Source: Methanocalculus chunghsingensis (lineage in GTDB: Archaea > Halobacteriota > Methanomicrobia > Methanomicrobiales > Methanocorpusculaceae). From it: 64,000 nucleotides of DNA. Made by a program: the position numbers and the translations under genes. The DNA lies in contig NZ_JWHL01000003.1 of NCBI RefSeq assembly GCF_018132105.1, forward strand, positions 124,001-188,000, given 5' to 3'. Shown here in pieces: positions 17,872-26,971 of this stretch (its first letter is position 1; each line of letters opens with the position of its first letter). Below the pieces are notes generated by a model. It saw only the letters and a program-made list of their open reading frames with translations, was not told the DNA's origin and ran no database searches.

Positions 17872-18711
17872 TTATCTCTTCGCTATCGCTCTTTGGATCA
17901 GTCCGGTTCGATCGATCTCTCCTTCCTTCCCTGCAAGGATCCTCTCTTCAAAGGTCGGGGCATCTCGCGAATAAAGGATGCCTAATGGAATCCTCCCCTC
18001 TCCGGAATAATTCCATTCCCGGACAAGGACTTCAGCTGCCCGCCGGTCTTCAGGGTCATTCCCTTCCAGACGGTAAACATGATCGTCATAACAGGTGTGA
18101 ACATCATAGAACGTGGCGCAGACCTGCAGCACCTCGACAAATGAGAATCCCTTGTGCTGGATTGCAGCCTTCAGCACCTCTTCCATCCCCTTCTTATCCC
18201 GTGAATACGAGCGGGCAATGAACGTCGCTCCTGCAGAGAGCATCAGATCGAGCGGATTGAAGGGATCTTCCTTCACCCCTTCCGGTGTTGACTTCCCTGC
18301 AAAACCGGGTGGTGAGGTCGGGGTGTACTGGCCGGTTGTCAGGCCGTACACCCTGTTGTCATGAATGATGACGGTGATGTCAACATTCCTCTTTGCCGCA
18401 AATATCAGGTGATCGAGCCCTTCTGCATAGGCATCGCCATCCCCTGCGGAACAGATGATGGTGAGGTCCGGGTTGCCCAGTGATATCCCGGTTGCTACCG
18501 GAATAGCCCTTCCATGGATCGCATAGAAGCTGTTCGTCTGCATATAGTCGGCGATCTTTGCATGGCATCCGATACCGGAGACGATGACCGCCTCCTCGCG
18601 AGGGATACCGAGATCGGAGAGGACACTCTTTATTGCATGCTGGATGGTGAAATTACCACATCCCGGACACCAGGTATTCTGTGTCTGGCTGATATACTCT
18701 GCTCCCTTCAT
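17872..18711 (-). CDS. korB: 2-oxoacid:ferredoxin oxidoreductase, beta subunit
   Basis: The 279-residue beta subunit binds thiamine pyrophosphate and a [4Fe-4S] cluster in enzymes that convert 2-oxoacids and CoA to acyl-CoA, CO2 and reduced ferredoxin, or the reverse. It shows WCPGCGN (C15, C18) near the N-terminus, the TPP/Mg2+ motif GDGDAYAEG (90-98) with the N119 partner, and the LTTGQYTPTSPPG loop. It overlaps the alpha subunit by 4 bases. The alpha subunit carries the gamma domain, the layout of 2-oxoglutarate and related oxidoreductases; the actual substrate cannot be fixed from sequence reading alone. No ferredoxin-like delta gene is adjacent. Confidence 0.9.
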   Translation of the reverse strand: MKGAEYISQTQNTWCPGCGNFTIQHAIKSVLSDLGIPREEAVIVSGIGCHAKIADYMQTNSFYAIHGRAIPVATGISLGNPDLTIICSAGDGDAYAEGLDHLIFAAKRNVDITVIIHDNRVYGLTTGQYTPTSPPGFAGKSTPEGVKEDPFNPLDLMLSAGATFIARSYSRDKKGMEEVLKAAIQHKGFSFVEVLQVCATFYDVHTCYDDHVYRLEGNDPEDRRAAEVLVREWNYSGEGRIPLGILYSRDAPTFEERILAGKEGEIDRTGLIQRAIAKR

Positions 18712-20342
18712 TCTATCACCTCCCTGATGATACCTTCAAGTTCATCGATTGTAAATGGACGTCCATTGACTGATCGGATGTTTCTGTCAGCTGTATAGCC
18801 AAACCGTTGGATAAGCGACGCGAGCTGGCCGGTGGCGTTCTCCTCAACGATGATGATCTCTTCTGCTTCATGGAGTGCTTCTGCAAACTGCATGATCGGG
18901 AATGGTTCAAGGACGATCGGCCGGACAACCCGGAGAGAGAGGCGTTCACCCACCTCGCGGCAGGCTTCTCCTGTTGACCCAAAGCAGATGACAGCAATTG
19001 GTGCATCCGAAATACCATCAACCCTGACACAGCCATACAGCCCCATCTCATTATCCAGGGTTGCCCCTTTTCGTATCAGCTTGACCATTGCAGCTGCGGC
19101 TTTCCTCGGCTCTTCTGTTGTGATTCCGTCCTCATCATGGGTATAGGAGTTCACCTTGACGACATTTCCAGGAACCGGCGGGAACCGGAGTGGTGAGATG
19201 CCATTATCGGTGGTGCAGTACCGCCTGTATATCCCCTCCCGGTAGTGTGTTGATGGCGAGGGTATCGGAAAATCCGGGTCGATATCGGTTGATGCCGGGT
19301 GTTCCCCGAGATTTTTGTCTGAGAGGATGAATGTCGGGCACTGGAACTGCCATGCGAGATGGACGGCACGGGCAGACCACTCATATGCCTCATTCGTCGT
19401 GCCCGGAGCGATGACGATGCGTGGAAACTCGCCATGGCCTGCATGAAGGACAAAGCCGAGATCCGCCTGTGAGGAATAGGTCGGCATCCCGGTTGAGGGT
19501 CCCGGCCGCATCGCCATCACGATGACAACAGGTATTTCAGCCATTCCTGCAAGCGATACCCCTTCATTCATGAGGCAGAACCCTCCACCCGAGGTTCCTA
19601 CGGCAACCCGCTTCCCTGCATACGACAGCCCAAGCGCCATCGTGATGACGGCGATCTCATTTTCCGGATGGACGACGATGAGCGGGCTATCCCTGGCAAG
19701 ATCGGCCATGGTGTGAAGGATCGAGGAGGAGGGCGTCATTGGATAGGATACATATGCGTCCAGTCCCCCCCGGATAAGACCGAGTGCAATCGCATCGTTT
19801 CCGGTCATGACAGGCGACTCCTGGGGAGTTTTTATCTCTACGGATCTCCCCTCTCTGCTCTCATGGTAGCCACGGAGAGCCAGGCGGATATTCTCTTCCG
19901 CACGCGATCCAAACTCACGCCGGATCGCCTCTTCCATGATCTCCCGTGGAATTCCGGCTGCACGGCAGAACGCACCGATGATAACGGTATTTCGTGCGAT
20001 TGGTGACGCATTCTCCTCTTTGATGATGCTGGATGCAGGTACGCCTATCCCTTCGGCTTTGGCTACATCTGTGTCATACACGATGATTTCTATACCCGTA
20101 TGGCGTCGGATCGTCTCCTGATCCATGGCACAGAGGAAGTCCGGGCGGCGGGCGATACCTCCGCAATCCTTCTCGGCTGCACGGATCGTCGCAAAATTAT
20201 GCCCTCCGCGGATGAGCGACGGGTAATCATAGTACATATACACCCGGTATCCAAGCAGGCCCGCAATCCTTGCGAGGAGGAGACCGCCTCTGTTGATCCC
20301 CTCCCCCGCCTGACCACCAATAGAAACAGTAAATTCTGACAT
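18708..20342 (-). CDS. korA: 2-oxoacid:ferredoxin oxidoreductase, fused gamma-alpha subunit
   Basis: The 544-residue protein joins an N-terminal gamma domain (about 1-180, starting VSIGGQAGEGINRGG) to an alpha domain (about 185-544) with the conserved YPMTPSSS and GTSGGGFCLMNEG motifs. Together with korB it would form the (gamma-alpha)2beta2 enzyme found in archaea and anaerobic bacteria. In a methanogen with an incomplete TCA cycle, 2-oxoglutarate synthesis or breakdown or branched-chain 2-oxoacid use are the likeliest roles. It starts one base into the fdhD stop (TAATG) and overlaps korB by 4 bases, so it lies within one operon. Confidence 0.9.
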   Translation of the reverse strand: MSEFTVSIGGQAGEGINRGGLLLARIAGLLGYRVYMYYDYPSLIRGGHNFATIRAAEKDCGGIARRPDFLCAMDQETIRRHTGIEIIVYDTDVAKAEGIGVPASSIIKEENASPIARNTVIIGAFCRAAGIPREIMEEAIRREFGSRAEENIRLALRGYHESREGRSVEIKTPQESPVMTGNDAIALGLIRGGLDAYVSYPMTPSSSILHTMADLARDSPLIVVHPENEIAVITMALGLSYAGKRVAVGTSGGGFCLMNEGVSLAGMAEIPVVIVMAMRPGPSTGMPTYSSQADLGFVLHAGHGEFPRIVIAPGTTNEAYEWSARAVHLAWQFQCPTFILSDKNLGEHPASTDIDPDFPIPSPSTHYREGIYRRYCTTDNGISPLRFPPVPGNVVKVNSYTHDEDGITTEEPRKAAAAMVKLIRKGATLDNEMGLYGCVRVDGISDAPIAVICFGSTGEACREVGERLSLRVVRPIVLEPFPIMQFAEALHEAEEIIIVEENATGQLASLIQRFGYTADRNIRSVNGRPFTIDELEGIIREVIE

Positions 20343-21079
20343 TATTCCCTCCTTTTTTCAAGACCGATAACACGTTCAGGATGAGTATAGACCGTAAACC
20401 GCCCTTCCCTGGTGAAGCAGATGAGCGTAATACCTGCCGCCTTCGCGGTCGCGATCCCTTGATCTGTTGATGCTGCCCTCGATACGATGATCGGAATCCC
20501 GGCATTTGCCACTTTGCCGACCATACCCGATGGCTGCCTTCCTGTACAGCCGATGACACAGCGGGATAGCGGGAGTTTGTTTAAGACCGCATGTCCTACG
20601 ACCTTGTCAACAGAGTTGTGCCTCCCGATATCCTCACATCGTATCGCCATCTCATCATCGTAAAAGAGAACCGAAGCATGGAGTGCCCCTGTCTTCAGCC
20701 AGGCATCTGAATCGATAGCAGCCCTGACATCCAGGATCTTCTCCGGGGCGATCTGCTGCCCTGATTCGACCATGCGTGGAGTGAGCCTGTTTGAGTACCC
20801 GCCCGAGGATTCGAGGGTTGCCTGGTACTCCCCGGTTACCGGGGCCTCGACATAGATCCTGTCATCACAGACAGTCACCTCTTTGATACGATCTGCAATC
20901 CCTGAACAGATGATGAATCCGGCTCCAAGCTCTCTGAGGTGATCATCGGATGCAACCATCGTCAGGAGCTCCTCATTATTCAGATAGAGTGTAAAGGTGT
21001 CTTCACAGACGATCTGATCCTCAATCGTCGTGAATACCTCATTTTTATAGAGGATCCCGGTCTGTTGTATGAGCCTCAT
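20342..21079 (-). CDS. fdhD: FdhD-like sulfurtransferase (formate dehydrogenase accessory)
   Basis: FdhD passes sulfur from a cysteine desulfurase to the molybdenum or tungsten cofactor of formate dehydrogenase. The 245-residue protein has the conserved TGALHAS, CEDIGRHNSVDKVVG and TGRQPSGMV segments, so the fold is clear. The region that in bacterial FdhD carries the sulfur-relay CxxC reads SSGGYSN here (91-97), with no cysteine. Either archaeal FdhD uses another route or the protein acts mainly as a cofactor-binding chaperone. It overlaps cutA by 4 bases, and iscS/iscU are upstream on the same operon. ATG at 21079 is chosen; an upstream start at 21109 would overlap cutA more. Confidence 0.9.
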   Translation of the reverse strand: MRLIQQTGILYKNEVFTTIEDQIVCEDTFTLYLNNEELLTMVASDDHLRELGAGFIICSGIADRIKEVTVCDDRIYVEAPVTGEYQATLESSGGYSNRLTPRMVESGQQIAPEKILDVRAAIDSDAWLKTGALHASVLFYDDEMAIRCEDIGRHNSVDKVVGHAVLNKLPLSRCVIGCTGRQPSGMVGKVANAGIPIIVSRAASTDQGIATAKAAGITLICFTREGRFTVYTHPERVIGLEKRRE

Positions 21080-21405
21080 CCCGAAACCTCCGCCCTCACC
21101 CAGGAACAATACCTGGGATCCCCGTCTTTTACCGGAAGGGCAAGTATCTCCGGTACATCATAGGGATGTATCTCCCTGAGGCGCCTGAATGTCTCCTCTC
21201 TTCTGCCGGTCGTTGTCTTGCAGATCAGGAGCATCTCATCTTCAACCTGCACCTCCCCCTCCCATCTGAAGACTGAGCGGATCTCCTGGATGTTGACGCA
21301 TGCAACAAAGCGCTCATCGACAAGTATCCGGGCGATTGAATCGGCTTTTTCAGCCGGAGCAGTGCATAGTATCAGTTCAATTTCTTCTCCATTCACGTGC
21401 ATCAT
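21076..21405 (-). CDS. cutA: CutA-like divalent-cation tolerance protein
   Basis: The 109-residue protein matches CutA1, a stable trimer with a ferredoxin-like fold that binds copper and other ions and whose role remains unclear. The family core is present: a first strand ending in CTAPAEKA, then ACVNIQEIRSVFRWEGE and HPYDVPEILALPV. Methionines at 21405 and 21402 are both plausible starts, just 37 bases after iscU; the frame stays open far upstream over iscU but that part is not CutA-like. It overlaps fdhD by 4 bases and lies between iron-sulfur assembly and redox genes. Confidence 0.9.
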   Translation of the reverse strand: MMHVNGEEIELILCTAPAEKADSIARILVDERFVACVNIQEIRSVFRWEGEVQVEDEMLLICKTTTGRREETFRRLREIHPYDVPEILALPVKDGDPRYCSWVRAEVSG

Positions 21406-21442
21406 ACCAACAGATGCAGTCGGGGTTAAAAAAGATTCGGTA

Positions 21443-21871
21443 TTAGTCGGTCCCGCAGCCACTGCATCCGGCGCAGCTCCCCTCCCCCTCTTCCCAGGGC
21501 TCAAGCCCCATCTTCTCGAGATAATTGTTGATTGCGGCGTGTATCGCCTCTTCAGCAAGAACCGAGCAGTGGAGTTTCTGTGGGGGGAGCCCTTCAAGTG
21601 CCTCAGCCACGGCTTTGTTTGAGATCTCCCATGCCTCCTCAAGGGTCTTTCCTTTGATCATCTCCGTTGCCATCGATGAGGATGCAACAGCTGCTCCGCA
21701 TCCGAAGGTCTGAAATGATGCATCTTCAATGACATTATCATGAATTTTGAGGAATATCCGCATGATATCGCCACATTTCTGGTTACCGACCTCACCGATG
21801 CCGTCAGCATCGGGTATCTCCCGCTGGTTCCGGGGGTTGTTGAAATGATCCATCACTGTCTCTGAGTACAT
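21443..21871 (-). CDS. iscU: Iron-sulfur cluster scaffold IscU
   Basis: IscU assembles [Fe-S] clusters from sulfur delivered by the cysteine desulfurase. The 142-residue protein starts with the classic MYSETVMDHFNNPRN and keeps all cluster ligands: C33 with D35, C58 and C102. An extra C-terminal tail with four residues CAGC and a following C is added beyond the standard domain; its purpose is unknown. ATG at 21871 is chosen because GGTG lies six bases upstream and the family N-terminus begins here, although a GTG at 21880 overlaps the iscS stop as GTGA. Confidence 0.95.
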   Translation of the reverse strand: MYSETVMDHFNNPRNQREIPDADGIGEVGNQKCGDIMRIFLKIHDNVIEDASFQTFGCGAAVASSSMATEMIKGKTLEEAWEISNKAVAEALEGLPPQKLHCSVLAEEAIHAAINNYLEKMGLEPWEEGEGSCAGCSGCGTD

Positions 21872-21876
21872 ACGCT

Positions 21877-23058
21877 TCACCTTGTTCGCAGTTCTTTTGG
21901 CGTTAATGGTGACATATCCCTGAGTCGCTGTACGACCGTTGGAACGACCCCAAGGACATAGTCTATATCTGCTTCTGTCGTCTCCTCGCCAAGTGTCAGG
22001 CGTAGTGATCCATGGGCCTGTTCATGAGGAAGGCCGCAGGCGAGGAGCACATGGGAGGGATCAAGAGAGGCGGAGGTACAGGCGCTCCCTGTTGATGCCG
22101 CAATCCCGTTGGCATCAAGGAGGAGGAGGATCGATTCTCCCTCGATATAGTCGAAGATGATGTTGACATTGTTTGGGAGCCGTTCGGTGGGATGGCCGTT
22201 GAGCCTGCTCTTTGGGATCGTCAGAAGCCCGTCAATGAGTCTTTTCCGGAGCTTTTTCATCCTCTCAGCCTTCTCCGACATCATTGCGGCTGCACGCTCG
22301 ATAGCCGCACCGAGGCCGACGATTCCGGGGACATTTTCGGTACCCGCCCGCCGCCTCTGCTCCTGCGCACCTCCATACAGAAGGGGATCGATCCGCAGGC
22401 CACGCCGGATAAAGAGTGCTCCCACTCCCTTTGGTCCGCCGAACTTATGTGCTGAGATGGAGAGGAGATCAACATTCATCGTTCTCACATCGACAGGAAT
22501 CTGGCCGATAGCCTGGACTGCATCGCTATGGAAGATAATCTTATGCGATCGTGCAATCTCTCCGATCTTCTGAACAGGCTGAATGGTCCCGATCTCATTG
22601 TTTGCAAGCATCACCGAGATGAGGATGGTATCGGGTCTGATCGCCTCCTCAACACTCTCCGGAGATACCATTCCGTACTCATCGACGGGAAGATATGTGA
22701 TCTCAAACCCCTCTTTTTCAAGTGCCTCGACGGTATGCAGGACAGCATGATGTTCAATTGCGGTTGTGATAATATGGCGCCCTTTCTTCCCATGCGCTGA
22801 TGCTATCCCGCGTATTGCCCAGTTATCAGACTCCGTCCCCCCGGATGTGAAGAAGATTTCCCTTTCATCTGCTCCAAGTGCTGCCGCGACCTTCCGGCGT
22901 GCCTCTTCTATCGCGGTGCGCGAGCTTCTGGCAATGCTATAGAGCGATGATGGATTCCCGAAATGCAAAGAGAAGTACGGGAGCATTGCGGAAACCACAT
23001 CCGGGTGTGTTCTGGTCGTGGCTGCATTATCCAGATAAATTTCATGTTTATTTTCCAT
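21877..23058 (-). CDS. iscS: Cysteine desulfurase (NifS/IscS)
   Basis: This 393-residue PLP enzyme takes sulfur from cysteine, giving alanine and an enzyme persulfide. It shows YLDNAATT near the N-terminus, SGGTESDN, the PLP lysine in SAHKFGGPKG and the catalytic cysteine loop STGSACTSAS. The start ATG at 23058 gives the usual short N-terminus; the frame is open upstream to 23355 but crosses the divergent dapL promoter region and is not family-like. It heads an operon with iscU, cutA, fdhD, korA and korB, so it can supply both cluster assembly and FdhD. Confidence 0.96.
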   Translation of the reverse strand: MENKHEIYLDNAATTRTHPDVVSAMLPYFSLHFGNPSSLYSIARSSRTAIEEARRKVAAALGADEREIFFTSGGTESDNWAIRGIASAHGKKGRHIITTAIEHHAVLHTVEALEKEGFEITYLPVDEYGMVSPESVEEAIRPDTILISVMLANNEIGTIQPVQKIGEIARSHKIIFHSDAVQAIGQIPVDVRTMNVDLLSISAHKFGGPKGVGALFIRRGLRIDPLLYGGAQEQRRRAGTENVPGIVGLGAAIERAAAMMSEKAERMKKLRKRLIDGLLTIPKSRLNGHPTERLPNNVNIIFDYIEGESILLLLDANGIAASTGSACTSASLDPSHVLLACGLPHEQAHGSLRLTLGEETTEADIDYVLGVVPTVVQRLRDMSPLTPKELRTR

Positions 23059-23169
23059 CTCAGCCCTCGTATCATAGTATCTTCCAATGGTGCAATAACC
23101 TTTTGTCAAGGGGAATATACCTTCCACATACGTGATTCTTAAGTACACCAAGGAAGAACAGTACCTCGT

Positions 23170-24318
23170 ATGTACGCAAAACGCCTTGACAACCTTCCAC
23201 CCTATCTGTTTGCACGCATTGATGAGATGAAAGATGAAAAGAGGCGTGCCGGTGTAGATGTCATCGATCTCGGTGTTGGAGATCCTGATCTCCCGACACC
23301 ACCGCATATCGTCGAGACCCTCTGCACAGCTGCCCGTGACCCGGCGAACCATCATTATCCATCATATCTTGGTCTTCCGACGTACCGGGAAGCAGTTGCG
23401 TCATGGTACAAAGGACGTTTTGGTGTCACCGCTGATCCGAAGAGTGAAGTGATCACCCTTATTGGTTCAAAAGAGGGGATCGCCCATGTTCCGGAGGCAT
23501 TCGTCAATCCCGGCGATGTCGTCCTTGCAACCGATCCCGGATACCCGGTCTATAAGACCTCGACCCTCTTTGCGGAAGGTATCTGCCATCCCCTCCCTCT
23601 CCTTGAAGAGAATGGCTTCCTCCCGGATCTTGCATCAATTCCAAAGGATATTCTCGAGAAGACGAAACTCTTCTTCTTTGGATACCCGAACAACCCGACA
23701 TCAGCCATCGCTCCTCTCTCGTTCTTCAACGAGGTCGTTGAGTTTGCACGGGAAAACAATATCGTCGCCGTCCATGACAATGCCTACTCTGAGATAACCT
23801 TTGACGGATATACTGCCCCTTCGTTCCTTGAGGCAGATGGTGCATTTGAGGTTGGAATCGAGATGCATTCACTCTCAAAGACCTACAATATGACAGGATG
23901 GCGTCTTGGAATGGCTGTTGGAAACAAGGAGATCATCGCCGGTCTCGGCAGGGTCAAGACCAACATCGACTCAGGTGCTTTCGATGCGGTTCAGCTTGCC
24001 GGTGTCACTGCCCTTACCGGACCTCAGACCTGTGTCGCCGAGGCATGCAGCATCTACCAGGAGCGGCGTGACGTCCTTGTCAAAGGACTTCGCAGTCTCG
24101 GATATGAGGTTCAGGCTCCGAAGGCAACCTTCTATGTCTGGCTGAAGGTGGATGACTCGATGGCGTTTGCCGCCCGCCTCCTCGATGAGGCCGGGATTGT
24201 CGCAACACCCGGCGTCGGGTTTGGGGCGAGTGGTGACGGGTATGTCAGGTTTGCCATCACCCGGTCTGTTGAGCGGATCACCGAGGCGGTAGGCCGTATG
24301 GAGGGGATGAGGCGATGA
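23170..24318 (+). CDS. dapL: LL-diaminopimelate aminotransferase
   Basis: This 382-residue class I/II aminotransferase makes LL-diaminopimelate from tetrahydrodipicolinate and glutamate, bypassing the succinyl and acetyl routes of lysine synthesis. It has the fold-type I motifs GVGDPDLPTP near the N-terminus, DPGYPVYKTST, the YPNNPTSA loop, the PLP lysine in SLSKTYNMTGWRLG and a C-terminal arginine in the substrate-binding region. Substrate specificity is supported mainly by coupling to lysA, which overlaps it by 4 bases. A generic aspartate aminotransferase is the alternative. It is divergent from iscS with a 111-base gap. Confidence 0.88.
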   Translation: MYAKRLDNLPPYLFARIDEMKDEKRRAGVDVIDLGVGDPDLPTPPHIVETLCTAARDPANHHYPSYLGLPTYREAVASWYKGRFGVTADPKSEVITLIGSKEGIAHVPEAFVNPGDVVLATDPGYPVYKTSTLFAEGICHPLPLLEENGFLPDLASIPKDILEKTKLFFFGYPNNPTSAIAPLSFFNEVVEFARENNIVAVHDNAYSEITFDGYTAPSFLEADGAFEVGIEMHSLSKTYNMTGWRLGMAVGNKEIIAGLGRVKTNIDSGAFDAVQLAGVTALTGPQTCVAEACSIYQERRDVLVKGLRSLGYEVQAPKATFYVWLKVDDSMAFAARLLDEAGIVATPGVGFGASGDGYVRFAITRSVERITEAVGRMEGMRR

Positions 24319-25616
24319 CCCTCCGACTCCCCGCCCATCTCTCCATAAGAAATGGCCATCTGGTAACCGGGAAGCATGATCTCGTCGATCTGGCAGAACG
24401 CTATGGAACACCCCTGTATGTCATCAATGAAGATCATATCGTCTCTAATTTCGAACGGTTCCAGTCAGCCCTGGCCAGCTACTACCCCGGAGTTCAGATC
24501 CTCTATGCAGCCAAAGCAAATGGTAACCTTGCCGTTCTCCGTGCACTTGCCAGAAAAGGTGCAGGTGCCGATGTCTTCTCCTCAGGTGAACTGACCCTCG
24601 CCCTTCGTGCAGGGATGAAGCCTGAACGCCTCCTCTTCAATGGCACCTCAAAATCAACGGATGATCTCAGGCTTGCGGTTGAGAGTGGTGTTCGTGTATC
24701 CATCGACTCCATTGATGAACTCAATCAGCTCTCAAAGATCGCATCTGAAGCGAAGAAGACGGTTCCTATCGCATTCCGGGTGAATCCTGCACTTGAGGTG
24801 CCGACACACCCAAAGATCGCAACAGGCCTTGCAACAACGAAGTTTGGAATACCTGCCGGCGAGATCATCGCTGCATATGCGGCAGCACGTGATGCACCCT
24901 ATGTCATTCCCGTCGGGATGCACTGCCATATTGGATCACAGATCCTTGATGTTGAACCATTTGCCCGTGCCGCTGCTGTAATGGCGGATCTTGCAGGTGA
25001 GGTGACCGCGCTTGGCGTTACGCTCGAGTTCATCGATCTCGGCGGCGGCCTTGGTGTGCCGTACCACCGTGAGACTGATGTTGCTCCGACACCGGAAGAG
25101 TATGCAGCCGCCGTCATGCCTGTCTTTGTTGAAGGGATGATGAAACACGGGATCTCACCACAGCTCTGGGTCGAGCCGGGCCGATGGCTCCTTGCGGAGT
25201 CGACGGTTCTCCTCACCAGGGTCAACTCGGTGAAGCGTGCTTTTAAGACGTTCGCGAATGTCGATGCAGGTTTCAACCTTCTCCTACGGCCTGCAATGTA
25301 TGACTCATGGCATGAGGTGATCATGGCAAACAAGGCGGACCAGCCGGGTGAAGAGAAGGTGACGGTCGCAGGTCCCATCTGTGAGACCGGAGACATCATC
25401 GCAGAGGATCGCCTCCTGCCGGAACCGGTCGCAGGCGATCTCATTGCGATTCTTGACACCGGAGCATACGGGTATGCCATGGCATCCCAGTATAATGGAC
25501 GGCCGCGATCTCCTGAGGTGATGGTAAAGGGAGATCATGCCGAGCTTGTCCGACGGGGCGAGACGATCGATGATCTCTGTGCTACGATGCTGATCCCTTC
25601 ATGGCAGCAGGAGTGA
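24315..25616 (+). CDS. lysA: Diaminopimelate decarboxylase
   Basis: The 433-residue enzyme carries out the last step of lysine synthesis, decarboxylating meso-diaminopimelate. The alanine-racemase-like TIM barrel holds the PLP lysine in YAAKANGN, followed by HCHIGSQI and DLGGGLG, and the C-terminal beta domain contains CETGD and GAYGYAMASQYN. The length matches the family. It overlaps dapL by 4 bases and precedes the RPA gene by 10 bases, so the lysine genes and the recombination genes may share a transcript. Confidence 0.96.
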   Translation: MTLRLPAHLSIRNGHLVTGKHDLVDLAERYGTPLYVINEDHIVSNFERFQSALASYYPGVQILYAAKANGNLAVLRALARKGAGADVFSSGELTLALRAGMKPERLLFNGTSKSTDDLRLAVESGVRVSIDSIDELNQLSKIASEAKKTVPIAFRVNPALEVPTHPKIATGLATTKFGIPAGEIIAAYAAARDAPYVIPVGMHCHIGSQILDVEPFARAAAVMADLAGEVTALGVTLEFIDLGGGLGVPYHRETDVAPTPEEYAAAVMPVFVEGMMKHGISPQLWVEPGRWLLAESTVLLTRVNSVKRAFKTFANVDAGFNLLLRPAMYDSWHEVIMANKADQPGEEKVTVAGPICETGDIIAEDRLLPEPVAGDLIAILDTGAYGYAMASQYNGRPRSPEVMVKGDHAELVRRGETIDDLCATMLIPSWQQE

Positions 25617-25626
25617 GAGGTTCTCT

Positions 25627-26916
25627 GTGAGGTTTCATTACGCCCTCGTTGATGATATCCTCAGCAGAGAGGAGTTTGATCGTCTTGTCGAGGAGAAGGC
25701 CGCTTTATATGGTGGTGCCATTGATGAGACGGCAGCCGCCCTTCTCGTCGTTGAGGATATCGGCAGGGCCCATCAGAAGATAGGATCGATCACCCCCTCC
25801 CCCTCTCTTGTCTCCCTCTATGGCAGGGTGATGCGTCTCACCGAACCCAAAGAGTTTACCCGTGATGACGGCTCAGTCGGATGTGTCGCCAGGGTCGAAC
25901 TCGCCGATGAGACAGGAAGTATCATCCTCGTCCTCTGGGATGAAAAAGCGGCGGGTATTCATGAAGTCGGGACAGGTACTGTCCTTGAGGTGATCGGGCG
26001 TCCGAAGGAAGGAAAAAAAATCGAGATTCATGGCCTTGCCGTCCGTGTCACCGGTGTTGAGATCCATGTTCCGGTACAGAAAGAGTCCTCCCTCCCCTCC
26101 GAAGCTGATATCGATGCACGAATTCTCGCGATCCAGCCACCACGAGCCTTCGTTCGGAGAGATGGGGGTGAAGGAATCATCTGCGAGGCGATCATCGGGG
26201 ATCCGACAGGCTCAGCGCGGCTTCTTGGCTGGGATTCCACCCTCTTTGATACCCTCCGCGAGGGTGCATCTGTCAGGATAACCGGTGCAAAGCGTCGTTC
26301 GACGGATGATGGTGTCGAGTATCTCCTTGACGAGGGATCAGCGATCATTCCGCTTGATAACGAAATTGGTCTCCTCCTGACTCCGCCGGGTGAGGTGATG
26401 GATAAAGGCGTCTACTCTGTTCGTGGTCAGATCACCACCGTCCATCCGGCCCGCCCCTTCACCACACGGAAGGGGGATGCTTCATGGGTTCGGAATCTCT
26501 TTATTGACGGCCCGCTCAGGATTGTGATCTGGGGTGAGCGGGCGAGGGATCCGTTCTTCCCTGGTGAGATGATTGAGGTTTACAATGCATCGGCACGACT
26601 GAACCGTTATGGTGATGTGGAATTATCTGTCGGTTTTGGGAGTGCCATCAGCGTTATCCCGAACCTTTCCTGTGATGTTCAGATTGAAGGGGTGATCGTC
26701 CTATCTCCTGAAGGGGTTGCTTTCGCTGCTGACGGGAATCTCTATATTCCTGAATCAAAAGACCTAATGATCGCCGGACGATACCGGTTGAAAGGGAGGC
26801 TTTCTGGTGTACGACTCTCTGTTGATGAGGCCGAGCTCATCGTCACCGATCCCAGGGATCTCGGGGCTCGTGCAGATGAACTTGTTTCACTTTCACCCCC
26901 TGCTGTCAGGTATTGA
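25627..26916 (+). CDS. Replication protein A-like ssDNA-binding protein
   Basis: The 429-residue protein binds single-stranded DNA. At least three OB folds can be seen: about 60-150 (SLYGRVMRLTEPKEF... ending LVLWDE), about 165-250 (ARILAIQPPRAFVRR... ARLLGWD) and about 260-345 (VRGQITTVHPARPF... IVIWGE). No C-terminal zinc finger is present, unlike many euryarchaeal RPAs. The start is GTG at 25627, ten bases after lysA. It lies just upstream of radA, matching its role in presenting ssDNA to the recombinase. Confidence 0.87.
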   Translation: MRFHYALVDDILSREEFDRLVEEKAALYGGAIDETAAALLVVEDIGRAHQKIGSITPSPSLVSLYGRVMRLTEPKEFTRDDGSVGCVARVELADETGSIILVLWDEKAAGIHEVGTGTVLEVIGRPKEGKKIEIHGLAVRVTGVEIHVPVQKESSLPSEADIDARILAIQPPRAFVRRDGGEGIICEAIIGDPTGSARLLGWDSTLFDTLREGASVRITGAKRRSTDDGVEYLLDEGSAIIPLDNEIGLLLTPPGEVMDKGVYSVRGQITTVHPARPFTTRKGDASWVRNLFIDGPLRIVIWGERARDPFFPGEMIEVYNASARLNRYGDVELSVGFGSAISVIPNLSCDVQIEGVIVLSPEGVAFAADGNLYIPESKDLMIAGRYRLKGRLSGVRLSVDEAELIVTDPRDLGARADELVSLSPPAVRY

Positions 26917-26971
26917 TAACCTCTCCCTGAGAATATCAGATCATATCTCAGCACAGGAGTAAGAAGATATT

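Noticed and set aside
24899-25480. A 193-codon minus-strand frame over lysA
   Set aside because: It is antisense to a fully conserved gene and has low-complexity composition; a codon-bias shadow.
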